A stretch of DNA of 64,000 nucleotides from Halomonas sp. (GTDB taxonomy: Bacteria > Pseudomonadota > Gammaproteobacteria > Pseudomonadales > Halomonadaceae), in assembly GCF_017515565.1 (NCBI RefSeq), contig NZ_JAFWFN010000002.1, positions 19,588 through 83,587 of the forward strand, in the 5' to 3' direction. This document shows, one piece after another, positions 10,899-19,849 of the stretch. The notes below the pieces were generated by a model that saw only the letters and a program-made list of their open reading frames with translations, was not told where the DNA came from and did no database searches. Both the position numbers and the translations under genes were made by a program. Numbering within the stretch: position 1 is the first letter of the stretch; the number at the start of each line of letters is the position of its first letter.

Positions 10899-11408
10899 TC
10901 ACGGTAGGCTCAGCACCATTTCACCATCACGCATTTCAATCGCCAGCAAGTTTAAAAAACTCATTCCAAGCAGCACCGTATCGCGCTCCATACCTGGGCT
11001 AATCGACCCCTGAACGTTGTTTGCGCGTATACCGCCTAAGGTCACTTCATCTAGCATGGTTAAGCTGCCTTCAACACGCCCATTCGCCGTGTTAAACCAG
11101 GCGCTGCGGCCTGGTTCTAAGCCTAGGCTGGCGGCTAAATCCCGAGGCACTGCAACGTAGGTAGCGCCGGTATCCAGCAAAAATGTAACCGGTTCGCCGT
11201 TAATCTCACCTGGTGCCTCAAAATGCCCCGCGCGCGTGCGCTTTAGGGTGACAGGGCCACCATCAGGCGTTGCGTTCATAACATGGGCGTTGGGTGTCAT
11301 GATGTTGTCAAAGCCACCGTCAACCAACCAAGTGCCCGCTCCGATAAGCAACACCCAGAAAAGCAGCATCATGACGATACCACCGCGCTGCGCTGTGTAT
11401 GAAGTCAT
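10899..11408 (-). CDS. Membrane-anchored retropepsin-like aspartic protease (clan AA)
   Basis: 169 aa. It has one N-terminal membrane helix (about 12-29) and a periplasmic domain with the catalytic motif FLLDTGATYVAVP (Asp79). This is followed by a flap region and VLLGMSFLNLL, the second hydrophobic-hydrophobic-Gly motif of retropepsins. A single DTG motif means it should work as a homodimer, as in the TIGR02281-type family. The substrate is unknown. ATG 11408 has AAGGAGG close upstream. The gene starts 25 bp after the MFS carrier stop, so the two are probably co-transcribed. Confidence 0.85.
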   Translation of the reverse strand: MTSYTAQRGGIVMMLLFWVLLIGAGTWLVDGGFDNIMTPNAHVMNATPDGGPVTLKRTRAGHFEAPGEINGEPVTFLLDTGATYVAVPRDLAASLGLEPGRSAWFNTANGRVEGSLTMLDEVTLGGIRANNVQGSISPGMERDTVLLGMSFLNLLAIEMRDGEMVLSLP

Positions 11409-11433
11409 GCGCCTCCTTAGGCTTTACGCTTTT

Positions 11434-12777
11434 CTACGCGCTTTTCCATGCGAGCGCGGCTTCGCGCCCTCGCCGCTCATTAACCCTTGCACAAATCAGC
11501 ATGGCGATAATAAATAACCCCACACACAATAGAATAGACGCTTGCAGGCCAATAAGCGTTTGCAACACACCGAGCATGACAATACCCAGTACGCCTGCCA
11601 ACTTGTTAGCTAACCCCCAGAAGCCAAAAAATTCGGCTGACTTCGCCAGCGGCGAAAACAACCCGACAAGTGCCCGACTAGCGGACTGGCTAGACCCCAA
11701 ACTTAGGCCCGCTAAACAGCCCACCACTAAAAACACGTGCTGCGCCTGCCACTGCCAGCCAAAGCGGCTATTTGCCCAAACAGTTAACTCTGGGGTGGCC
11801 CAAATAGCCACAATCGCCGTTACCCATAGCGCTAGGGTCATTTGATACGTGCGTTTGGCACCCAGCTTATCCTGAAGAAACCCAAACCCAAGCGCCCCCG
11901 CCGCCGCGGTAATTTGCACAATAATAAACATGATATTGCGGACGCTCTCATCCCAACCAATGACCTGGGCGCCATAGATAAAGGCAAAGGCAATAATGAT
12001 GTAGACCCCCGCCATCGAAAACAGCAGCGACACCAAGAAAATGCTTAAATCTTTGAAATAGCGGATTTCATGAAGTGTCGAAAGTACGCGCTGCTGAGCT
12101 ATTTGACGATAGGCAACGCCGCGAGGCTGCGGCGTTCCCCGCTCCTTAAGCCATAAAAATGTAGGAATGGCAGCCAATAGGAAAAAACCAGCAGCGAAAG
12201 GCCCTACCCAGCGTATCCGCTCAAAATTCTCTAGCGTGGCCTCGCCAAGCACTGCCAGCGTAAACCCTGCAGCGAAGAGGCCACCTATGTAGCCTAATGC
12301 CCAACCAAAACCAGAAATCTTACCCAGCGCGTTCGGCGGCCCAAGCTCCGGTAAAAAAGCAGCAATAAAGGACTCTCCCATGGAGTACGCGTAGTTAGAG
12401 AGCACAATTAACAGTAACCCCACCACGACAAAACCTGGCTCCACAAAATAGAGCATCGCGGTCGTCAACACCGTGGCAAGATAACTAATGAACAAAAAGC
12501 GCTTTTTTTCAGCACGGTAATCCATCACCGCACCGCACAGTGGGGCCGTTATTACTACCATCAAATAGCTGATGGCCAGCCCTAAGCTCCATAGAAAGTT
12601 GGCAAGCCGAAAACCGTCTCCCCGGTCGCCCACAATCACCGTGGTAAATAGCTCACCAAAAACAACCGTAATAATAAGTAAGGTATAGGCCTGATTGGCA
12701 AAATCGAACATCGCCCAGCCAAAAATTTCGCGGCGCGATGCATAGGAAGCAACCGGTGCAGCAGTAGCAGGCAGCAT
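11434..12777 (-). CDS. MFS transporter, UMF1 (Atg22-like) family
   Basis: 447 aa with about 12 hydrophobic segments. The N-terminal signature REIFGWAMFDFANQAYTLLI and the SNYAYSMGESFIAAFLPEL segment are typical of the unknown-major-facilitator / vacuolar effluxer Atg22-like family. FLQDKLGAKRTYQ is the cytosolic loop before the second half. Yeast Atg22 exports amino acids from the vacuole; bacterial substrates are not established. It is probably the first gene of a pair with the retropepsin-like protease. Confidence 0.85.
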   Translation of the reverse strand: MLPATAAPVASYASRREIFGWAMFDFANQAYTLLIITVVFGELFTTVIVGDRGDGFRLANFLWSLGLAISYLMVVITAPLCGAVMDYRAEKKRFLFISYLATVLTTAMLYFVEPGFVVVGLLLIVLSNYAYSMGESFIAAFLPELGPPNALGKISGFGWALGYIGGLFAAGFTLAVLGEATLENFERIRWVGPFAAGFFLLAAIPTFLWLKERGTPQPRGVAYRQIAQQRVLSTLHEIRYFKDLSIFLVSLLFSMAGVYIIIAFAFIYGAQVIGWDESVRNIMFIIVQITAAAGALGFGFLQDKLGAKRTYQMTLALWVTAIVAIWATPELTVWANSRFGWQWQAQHVFLVVGCLAGLSLGSSQSASRALVGLFSPLAKSAEFFGFWGLANKLAGVLGIVMLGVLQTLIGLQASILLCVGLFIIAMLICARVNERRGREAALAWKSA

Positions 12778-12831
12778 TGATGACTCTCTCTAAAGGGGGT
12801 GACAGGCAACAGACTGCCGTTCGAGCACAAT

Positions 12832-12870
12832 CAACGACTAACGCCCGGCGAGGCCGGGCGTTAGTCGTTG
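12832..12870. repeat. Perfect 18-bp inverted repeat with 3-nt loop
   Basis: Arms CAACGACTAACGCCCGGC (12832-12849) and its exact complement (12853-12870) flank GAG. It lies between the 48-aa gene and the MFS gene, both on the minus strand. There is no T-run on either side, so it is either a rho-assisted terminator for the BCCT unit or an RNA/protein-recognition element upstream of the MFS gene. Confidence 0.8.
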
Positions 12871-12899
12871 CGACGTTCAGTATTCACAACAGACAGCTT

Positions 12900-13046
12900 T
12901 CACAAAAGCCAGTGCGCAACAACGGCAGCTAACCCGATCACTATGGCAGTCACAACAGCTACGGTGACAACACGATCTAGCCAGCGGTCAAACGCCACGT
13001 TTTTAGACGACCGGCGCGTTGCGCCGTGACGTACTTGCCGGGCCAT
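12900..13046 (-). CDS. Small single-pass membrane protein, 48 aa, unknown function
   Basis: ATG 13046 to TGA 12900-12902. The N-terminal half is strongly basic (MARQVRHGATRRSSKNVAFD). The C-terminal half is one hydrophobic helix (about 28-47, VVTVAVVTAIVIGLAAVVAH) ending in WLL, a positive-inside single-pass topology. It lies 55 bp downstream of the BCCT carrier on the same strand, so it may be an accessory of that carrier. The ribosome-binding site is weak, and an in-frame GTG lies two codons upstream. No family recognised. Confidence 0.5.
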   Translation of the reverse strand: MARQVRHGATRRSSKNVAFDRWLDRVVTVAVVTAIVIGLAAVVAHWLL

Positions 13047-13101
13047 TAGCACGCTCGTTCCATGTGTGCGCTCTCCCACAAGTGAGGCTGGTTATTAAGG
13101 A

Positions 13102-14727
13102 CTAGCTATTGATACGCCGATTGATGACGTTTGGCGAGCGCCGCAAACGCTCCTCTTCACCCAACTGTTCCGCTTCAAACGCATCTGCGCCAACCGGCGT
13201 TTCACCATGGCGGCGATAGAGCTGTGTCAGCATCGCTTTACGGTCGGCCCGCAGCTCACGTATTAGTACTACTATCATCATATACAGAATAAACGTAAAC
13301 GGTAGTGCCGAAAGCACTGCCGCCGACTGCAGCCCTGACAGACCCCCTGCCACAATAAGCGTGAAGCAGATGGCGGCAATTAACACCCCCCATATTAGCC
13401 GTTTATATAAGGGCGGATTGATAGAACCGTTATCCGTCATTTGCGCCACGATATAGGACGCTGAATCCGCCGAGGTTACCAAGAAAATAAAGATCAGCAG
13501 CATCGCCACGACTGATAGCACGTTTGAGTAAGGCATTAGCTCGAACATCTCAAACAAGGCAACAGTGATATTGGCTTGGGTGGCAGCGGCAAGCCCCACG
13601 TTTTCGCCATTTAGCTCCATGTGCAGCGCGGCACCGCCAAATACGCCCATCCATAGGCAGGCCAGTAGCGGTGGAACCAGTAACACGCCAAATACATACT
13701 CTTTAATAGTCCGACCACGGGAAACGCGGGCAATAAACGTACCGACAAACGGCGACCATGCAATGACCCAGGCCCAGTAGAAAATCGTCCAGCTACTGGC
13801 CCACTCATTATCGCTGTAAGGTGAAATACGTAGGCTCATGCCGATGAAGTTTTGTAGGTAATCACCAATGCCAAGCGTAATGGTTTCAAGAATGGCAATG
13901 GTCGGCCCCGTTACCAGCACATAAAGCATTAAGCCAATGCACAGGATCATATTTAAGTTCGACAGGCGCTTAATCCCTTTATCAAGCCCCGACCACGTAG
14001 AAAGCATATAGGCACAGAACATCACAAAGAGAATGATAAACTGCCACAAGCCATTCTCTGGCAAGCCGAAGACCGCGTTAAGGCCGCCGTTCATTTGCAG
14101 AACACCTAACCCTAGGGAGGTAGCCACCCCCATCACGGTGGCAACGACGGCAAACACATCCAACCAAGAAGCGTAAGGGCGAACCCGGGGATGCTTTGCG
14201 GTAACCGATGAAAGCACAGAAGAGACAAGCCCAGCTTGGCCTTTACGAAACTGAAAATAGGCAATGATTAAACCCACCACGGCGAAGGCAGCCCACTGAT
14301 GGATGCCCCAGTTAAAATAGCTGTACTGGATGGCATACCGCGCGGCGGCTTCGGTTTCTGCGGGCATATCCCCATAAGGCGGGCTGATATAGTGGCTCAT
14401 GGGCTCTGCCATGCCGTAAAACACTAAGCCGACACCAAACCCCGCGGCCAGCAGCATGCTTATCCAGGAGAAAAACGTGTAGTTTGGGGTGCTGTCCTGG
14501 GGTCCAAGGCGCACTTTGCCGTATTTGCTCAGCGCTAATCCGAATAAAAAGATGACAAAGCCAAATACCGAGAAGAGATAAAACCAACCGAACAGCTCAG
14601 TCACAGTGGCTAATGCCGATTCCGCCGCATTACCAAAGCCGACAGGAAAAGCGGCCCCCGCTACAACTAAGCCGAAAATGATGATCGCTGACGCGATAAA
14701 CACCGACTTTCCTCCATGACTTGCCAT
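13102..14727 (-). CDS. BCCT-family transporter (betaine/choline/carnitine type)
   Basis: 541 aa with about 12 hydrophobic segments. The family signature is clear: AAGFGVGLVFYGMAEPMSHY in helix 3, NWGIHQWAAFAVVGLIIAYF, and the tryptophan-rich FYWAWVIAWSPFVGTFIARV followed by SRGRTIKEYVFG. The Gly-rich GFGVG segment resembles Na+-coupled carriers more than proton-coupled ones. In a halophile the likely substrates are betaine or another compatible solute (inference). The C-terminal tail of about 50 residues is charged and could be osmosensory. ATG 14727 has a strong AAGGAGGT ribosome-binding site. Confidence 0.9.
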   Translation of the reverse strand: MASHGGKSVFIASAIIIFGLVVAGAAFPVGFGNAAESALATVTELFGWFYLFSVFGFVIFLFGLALSKYGKVRLGPQDSTPNYTFFSWISMLLAAGFGVGLVFYGMAEPMSHYISPPYGDMPAETEAAARYAIQYSYFNWGIHQWAAFAVVGLIIAYFQFRKGQAGLVSSVLSSVTAKHPRVRPYASWLDVFAVVATVMGVATSLGLGVLQMNGGLNAVFGLPENGLWQFIILFVMFCAYMLSTWSGLDKGIKRLSNLNMILCIGLMLYVLVTGPTIAILETITLGIGDYLQNFIGMSLRISPYSDNEWASSWTIFYWAWVIAWSPFVGTFIARVSRGRTIKEYVFGVLLVPPLLACLWMGVFGGAALHMELNGENVGLAAATQANITVALFEMFELMPYSNVLSVVAMLLIFIFLVTSADSASYIVAQMTDNGSINPPLYKRLIWGVLIAAICFTLIVAGGLSGLQSAAVLSALPFTFILYMMIVVLIRELRADRKAMLTQLYRRHGETPVGADAFEAEQLGEEERLRRSPNVINRRINS

Positions 14728-14893
14728 AGAACCTCCTTGTTAGATAAGCATTATGCACATCTATCGAGTGCGTATAGGTAAATACTAACATTTGAGCATC
14801 GCAATCGCATGCGTGCTGATGGGTGGATCATCTAGCAGTGAACTTGATAGCGCCTCTATGTTCCAATGGGACAAATGAACGATGGAGGCTTTC

Positions 14894-15250
14894 ATGCCAC
14901 AGATGAATCGTGACCAACGTAACGCCGCTTGGCAGGCTGCCAATCAATGGCGTGCGAGGGCAACTCAAACGCAGCCTACAGGCTTACTGGGCAGTTTAAA
15001 GCTGCTGCTTACTTGGCTTGCGTTTGGCGCCTTGATGATTGTTGGCGTGGTGCTCGGCTTATTCTTCTTGTTGATTGGCTGGGCAATGATGCCTTTTGTT
15101 CGCCATAAGATGAAAAAGCGAATGGAGCAGATGCGTGCCGACCAAGCGCAGGATATCGGTAGTGGTTATGCTAGTTCGCGGCATCAGCCCAAACAATATG
15201 ACGCGCTTGAAGGTAGTTATGAAGTTAAAGACGAAACTCACCGCCGCTAA
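14894..15250 (+). CDS. Hypothetical membrane protein, 118 aa
   Basis: I chose ATG 14894 because GGAGG (14885-14889) is at the right distance; an ATG 12 bases upstream overlaps that site. The N-terminal 35 residues are polar. A long hydrophobic region (about 36-70, WLAFGALMIVGVVLGLFFLL and beyond) follows and could hold one or two helices. A basic segment RHKMKKRMEQMR and a polar tail ending YEVKDETHRR come last. It is divergent from the BCCT gene. No family recognised. Confidence 0.7.
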   Translation: MPQMNRDQRNAAWQAANQWRARATQTQPTGLLGSLKLLLTWLAFGALMIVGVVLGLFFLLIGWAMMPFVRHKMKKRMEQMRADQAQDIGSGYASSRHQPKQYDALEGSYEVKDETHRR

Positions 15251-15360
15251 CGTTTCACTCTCTGCGAATACCACGCTGTTTTATTAGCGCGTCTTCTGGC
15301 CTAGCGCGATTTACTTTTTCGCCATATCCATACTTAGCGTGTTAGTACCTTGGTTTTAAA

Positions 15361-15381
15361 GCGCCGCTATTAAAGCGGCGC
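15361..15381 (-). terminator. Hairpin overlapping the stop of the AEC-family gene
   Basis: An 8-bp stem GCGCCGCT / AGCGGCGC (15361-15368 with 15374-15381) whose loop contains the stop codon of the AEC carrier. On the minus strand it is followed by TTTAAAA, a weak U-tract. Confidence 0.45.
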
Positions 15382-16263
15382 ATAAATCCAGGCAAACGCC
15401 GCGGCCAGCGTCAATGGCATCACAATCAAGCTACCCAAGTTTCCAATGAGCACCAACGACGCCACTTTCTGTGGCTGCAGTTTGTACTGCTCGGCGACTA
15501 AGTAATTAAGCACCGCGGGGGGTAGCGCTGCAAATACCAGCAATACCGCAGTTTGCAGCGGGTTAAGGGGCAATAACCACATGAGCGGTAGCGCAATAAC
15601 GACGCCGGAGAGCGGGCAAAGCACCGCGCCCAGAAGCCCCGTGCGCCAGTCACTAAAGTCAATCTCCAGTAAGCGTACGCCCAGCGCAAATAGCATCAGT
15701 GGAATACACACCCCACCCAGCATATGCATCGCTTCCAGCAGCCAGCTGGGGAGCGGCACCCCACCAACGTTAACCGCTAAACCCGCTACGCTAGCTGCGA
15801 CAATCGGCATGCGCAGCAGCCGCCACAGCGACGTGCACGGGTCGAGCATATAAAGCCCTACCGAAAAGTGGAGCAACATTTCGACGATAAACACCACGAC
15901 CGCCGCAGGAAGCGCTTCTGGCCCAAAGGCGAGCACCAGCAGCGGCACTCCCATATTTCCCGAGTTGTTAAACATCATCGGCGGCAGAAATACTTTTAAA
16001 TCCAGCGACAGCCATTTGGCGACAGGCCACAGTAACAGCCCAGAGCCTAAAACAATGGCCGCCGCGGCGGTGGCAAGCCACGCATAGTCCGCCAGAGGCG
16101 CTTGGCGATCGGCGAGTACCGCAAAGACTAAAAGCGGTACAAAAAGCTCCATATTGAGGGTGTTGAGACTTCTAATATCCGGCGTGCGGAAGCGCCCATA
16201 AGCCGCACCACAACCCGCAATAAGAAACACCGGCAGCAGCGTTGCAAGAATATGCCCGGTCAT
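15370..16263 (-). CDS. AEC (auxin efflux carrier) family permease
   Basis: 297 aa with about 10 hydrophobic helices in two five-helix halves. Family segments include LNTLNMELFVPLLVFAVLAD near the N-terminus, MMFNNSGNMGVPLLVLAFG in the crossover region, and ALPPAVLNYLVAEQYKLQP in the second half. Bacterial AEC carriers move dicarboxylates or other organic acids; the substrate here is unknown. It stands alone, convergent with the small membrane-protein gene and 133 bp beyond the glnE stop. Confidence 0.88.
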   Translation of the reverse strand: MTGHILATLLPVFLIAGCGAAYGRFRTPDIRSLNTLNMELFVPLLVFAVLADRQAPLADYAWLATAAAAIVLGSGLLLWPVAKWLSLDLKVFLPPMMFNNSGNMGVPLLVLAFGPEALPAAVVVFIVEMLLHFSVGLYMLDPCTSLWRLLRMPIVAASVAGLAVNVGGVPLPSWLLEAMHMLGGVCIPLMLFALGVRLLEIDFSDWRTGLLGAVLCPLSGVVIALPLMWLLPLNPLQTAVLLVFAALPPAVLNYLVAEQYKLQPQKVASLVLIGNLGSLIVMPLTLAAAFAWIYAPL

Positions 16264-16396
16264 AAATGCGTCACTTCCGGGCGAACAGTTACGTCGCGCA
16301 GTGCCAGCATCGCAGTGTTCCTTATCGTTATTCGGAATAATTTGTTATCAGGCTAACTCCCCTGCTGATGCTACTTAAAAAGTGTTAGGTCGCCAA

Positions 16397-19396
16397 TCAT
16401 GTCTCTAGAAAACGCTGCCAAAGTGCAATAACAAATTCGCGCGGGTCTTTAAACTCGCCTGCTTTCACGGTAGTTTTTTCTCCCGTCAACGCGACGCGGT
16501 GGGTGCGGCTTCGGTAAGCCAGATAGGCTTCACGTAGCTGATCAGCCTCTGCTTGAGAGATATGCCCACTCGCCGAGAGGGTTTCTAAAATTCGAATATT
16601 ATCGCTGTACGTAATTAGCGACGGGGTTTGGTGCGCCAGCGCCAGCACGGCGTACTGACAGAGAAACTCGATATCCACCATGCCGCCAGCGTCGTGTTTC
16701 AAGTCAAACTGCGCTGTCTCATCATCGCTTGCAGCACCTGCCGTCGCCTGCCCTCTTGCCCCTGGCCCTTTCGTGCCTAAATGATCGCGCATTTTATGGC
16801 GCATACTGACCACATCACCGCGTAAGCTTTCACGGTCTCGCTCGCGGCAAAGGATATCGCCACGTACTTTATCAAAGGCTTCTGCTAAGGCTGCGTTACC
16901 GGCGACCACTCGGGCGCGTACCAGGGCCTGATGCTCCCAGGTCCAGGCATTTTGGCGCTGATATTCGGCGAAGGCGGCAAGCGACGTTACCAGCAACCCG
17001 GCGTTGCCTGAAGGGCGTAGGCGCATGTCTACTTCGTAGAGGCTGCCTGCCGGAGTGACCGCTGTTAATAGGTGGATAATACGCTGCCCCAAGCGAGCAA
17101 AAAACACCGGCGTATCCACCGGCCTAGGGCCATCGGTACTGCCCTTACCATCGCTGTCGTGAAGAAATACCAGGTCCAGATCAGAGCCGTAGCCAAGCTC
17201 AATCCCCCCTAGCTTGCCGTAGCCGATAATCAAAAAAGCGGGCTCTTGAGTATTAAGCCCCTCAGGGACCCCGTGTTTACGGGTAACGTGCTTCCACGCC
17301 ATGGCCAGTACCGCATCTAAAATCACTTCAGCGATATAGGTTAAGTAATCACTTACTTTCATGAGATGGCGGGTTCCCGCCACATCAGAAGCGGCAACGT
17401 GCAGCATTTGCGCGTGTTTGAATACCCGCAGAGCTTCTAACTGTGCCTCATCATCGTCTTCCGGCAGCCGGTTTAGGGTTTGGCGCAGTTCATCGGCAAG
17501 GCGTTCTTTGTCCGCTGGGGTATAGAGCGTTTCTGGGGTGAGCAGCTCATCGAGCAGAATCGGGTAACGCGCCAGCTGTTCGGCAATCCAAGGGCTTGCC
17601 GAACACAGGCGCATTAAATGCTCAAGCGCGTGGGGGTTTTCACGTAGCAGTGCCAGGTAAGCCGTGCGGCGCAATACCGACTCAATCAACGGCTGTACTC
17701 TGGCAAGCGCGGTATCCGGCGTTTCGTTATCCGCTATGGCGTCTAGCAGCAGCGGCATCAGAGCATCCAGGCGCTCAAAGCCGATGCGCTGCATGCTTTG
17801 TACCTGACGGGAGTGATAGAGGCTGTGCAGCCGCTTGAGCGCTTTTTCAGGCTCCTTAAAGCCAGCCTTAGCAAGATGGGCAAGCGCCTCTTCCTGCTCT
17901 TGCTCACCACGCCAGATCAAGCGCCACTCACTTAAGTTGAGGCTTGCCTCGTCATTGCTTTCATCAACGTCCTCTTCAGGGTCGGCAATGACCGCGTCAA
18001 AGTGTTGGCGAACTCGCTGGCGCACTTCATCTAACTGTGCCACCAGCCCTGGCCAGTCTTCATGGCCCATGGCGAAGGCCACGCGCTCCCGGTCGATGTC
18101 ATCGGTTGGCAGCATTTGGGTTTGGCGGTCTTCCAGTGCCTGGAGAACGTGCTCCACATCCCGCAGGAAGGCATAATCCGGCAAGAGTTCGTCGACCACG
18201 GCTTGAGGTAATAGCCCTAATGCAGGAAGGCGATTAAGCGCTGTTTTTAGCGAACTCACCTGAAGCTCGGTATCCCGGCCGCCGCGAATGAGCTGGAACG
18301 CCTGAACAACGAACTCTACTTCACGTATGCCGCCCGGCCCCAGCTTGATATTGCTCTGCATACCCTTGCGCTTAACTTCGCGATTAATCATCGCTTTTAG
18401 CTCGCGCAGCGACTCAATCGCACCAAAATCCAGGTAGCGGCGGTAAACAAAGGGCCGAAGGCTTGCTAGGAGCTCATCGCCCGCTTCTAAATCACCGGCA
18501 ACGGGGCGCGCTTTTAGCATGGCGTAGCGCTCCCACTCCCTGCCCTGGTCTTGATAGTAGCTGGAGAGCATGGAGAAACTACCCACTAAGGGACCACCAT
18601 CGCCTAAGGGGCGCAGACGCATGTCGACTCGAAAGACAAAACCGTCGGCAGTCATGGCATCCAGCGCGGCGATTAAGCGCTGCCCAAGCTTGGTGAAGTA
18701 CTCCTGATGCGCTAGGGGTTTACGCCCCCCTTCGGTTTCGCCTTTTTCGGGGAATGCGAAAATCAGGTCGATATCCGAGGATAAATTCAGCTCACCGGCC
18801 CCTAGCTTCCCCATCCCCAGCACCACCAGCCGTTGGGGGTCGCCGTCATTACGTAGGGCTGGCAGACCCCAGCGTGGCGCGTAGAAATGCTCTAGCCACG
18901 CCAACGCGGCTTCAATACAGACTTCCGCTAACCACGACACTGATTGAGCGGTATCCCACATGCTATAGCCAGCGGGGCGATTAAGGTCGCGCCAAACAAT
19001 ACCCAGCATTCGGGCACGACGAAAACGGCGGATAACGCCGTGCATCGCCTCTTCATCGTCAACACTTTCCAGCGCGTCTTCCAGCCAGCGCGTCTGGTCA
19101 TCTTTACTCGGTGCAGCATCCAGCTCACCGGCAACGTCCAGTTCCACCAGCCAGTGGGGAAAGCGCGTTAAGGTGTCTAAGGCAAATGTCGATACGCTAA
19201 GTACCTTGGTAAGGGCTTCCCGACGTGGCTCAGAGAGCGCCTCCCAACTGCTAGAGGGCAGCGGCTGCTTGGTCATTTCAGCCACATTATCTGCTTGGCT
19301 AAGGGCCTCACTCAGCCGTTGCCACGCTTTTTGCGCAACCGGCTTAAGTGGCGACGGCAGCACTTCTCTAGGTAAAAACGCATCGTTCAATTGCAT
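16397..19396 (-). CDS. glnE: Bifunctional glutamine synthetase adenylyltransferase/deadenylylase
   Basis: 999 aa (E. coli GlnE has 946). It attaches and removes AMP on glutamine synthetase in response to PII. There are two nucleotidyltransferase domains. The N-terminal (deadenylylase) half has LNLSSDIDLIFAFPEKGETE and the C-terminal (adenylylase) half has ELGYGSDLDLVFLHDSD, both with the paired catalytic aspartates. The linker FKHAQMLHVAASDV and the C-terminal GGMVDIEFLCQYAV helix-rich domain are also present. ATG 19396 has GAGG five bases upstream. It is the last gene of a five-gene minus-strand run. Confidence 0.97.
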   Translation of the reverse strand: MQLNDAFLPREVLPSPLKPVAQKAWQRLSEALSQADNVAEMTKQPLPSSSWEALSEPRREALTKVLSVSTFALDTLTRFPHWLVELDVAGELDAAPSKDDQTRWLEDALESVDDEEAMHGVIRRFRRARMLGIVWRDLNRPAGYSMWDTAQSVSWLAEVCIEAALAWLEHFYAPRWGLPALRNDGDPQRLVVLGMGKLGAGELNLSSDIDLIFAFPEKGETEGGRKPLAHQEYFTKLGQRLIAALDAMTADGFVFRVDMRLRPLGDGGPLVGSFSMLSSYYQDQGREWERYAMLKARPVAGDLEAGDELLASLRPFVYRRYLDFGAIESLRELKAMINREVKRKGMQSNIKLGPGGIREVEFVVQAFQLIRGGRDTELQVSSLKTALNRLPALGLLPQAVVDELLPDYAFLRDVEHVLQALEDRQTQMLPTDDIDRERVAFAMGHEDWPGLVAQLDEVRQRVRQHFDAVIADPEEDVDESNDEASLNLSEWRLIWRGEQEQEEALAHLAKAGFKEPEKALKRLHSLYHSRQVQSMQRIGFERLDALMPLLLDAIADNETPDTALARVQPLIESVLRRTAYLALLRENPHALEHLMRLCSASPWIAEQLARYPILLDELLTPETLYTPADKERLADELRQTLNRLPEDDDEAQLEALRVFKHAQMLHVAASDVAGTRHLMKVSDYLTYIAEVILDAVLAMAWKHVTRKHGVPEGLNTQEPAFLIIGYGKLGGIELGYGSDLDLVFLHDSDGKGSTDGPRPVDTPVFFARLGQRIIHLLTAVTPAGSLYEVDMRLRPSGNAGLLVTSLAAFAEYQRQNAWTWEHQALVRARVVAGNAALAEAFDKVRGDILCRERDRESLRGDVVSMRHKMRDHLGTKGPGARGQATAGAASDDETAQFDLKHDAGGMVDIEFLCQYAVLALAHQTPSLITYSDNIRILETLSASGHISQAEADQLREAYLAYRSRTHRVALTGEKTTVKAGEFKDPREFVIALWQRFLET

Positions 19397-19446
19397 AACC
19401 ACCTCGCTAACAAGCGTTTTAAATTATTATTTCAACTACCAAAACC

Positions 19447-19818
19447 TTAGCCAAAGAATTTCTGCCAGCCAAGCACGCCCCATGTCAGCCCCGCCATTAT
19501 CAGCGAGAGCATCACCGCTGCAGAGCCAATATCCTTCGCCCGCCCTGAAAGTTCATGGTGCTCGGTGCCTATGCGGTCGACAACATTTTCAACGGCGCTA
19601 TTAAGCAGCTCCACTATCAGTACCAGAAACAGGCTGCCTACCAGCAGCAGCCAACTGATTGACGTGTCTGCAATCCACCAAGCTAATGGTAGTAATACGG
19701 CAGTAATCACTACCTCTTGACGAAAGGCGGTTTCGTTTCTAAACGCAGCTTTAAGGCCTTTCCACGAATAGCGTGTGGAATACATTAAATGGGTTAACCC
19801 GGTATGTCTTGGCTTCAT
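19447..19818 (-). CDS. dgkA: Diacylglycerol kinase (prokaryotic, membrane)
   Basis: 123 aa with three membrane helices, as in E. coli DgkA. It recycles diacylglycerol, released during periplasmic glucan and lipid turnover, to phosphatidic acid. The signature ELLNSAVENVVDRIG carries the catalytic glutamate and metal-binding residues, followed by RAKDIGSAAVML. The N-terminal amphipathic segment is YSWKGLKAAFRNETAFRQE. ATG 19818 has GGGGAG six bases upstream. It lies between dacB and glnE, 31 and 50 bp apart. Confidence 0.96.
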   Translation of the reverse strand: MKPRHTGLTHLMYSTRYSWKGLKAAFRNETAFRQEVVITAVLLPLAWWIADTSISWLLLVGSLFLVLIVELLNSAVENVVDRIGTEHHELSGRAKDIGSAAVMLSLIMAGLTWGVLGWQKFFG

Positions 19819-19849
19819 GCACGCTCCCCACCCTGCAAATAATTCATCA

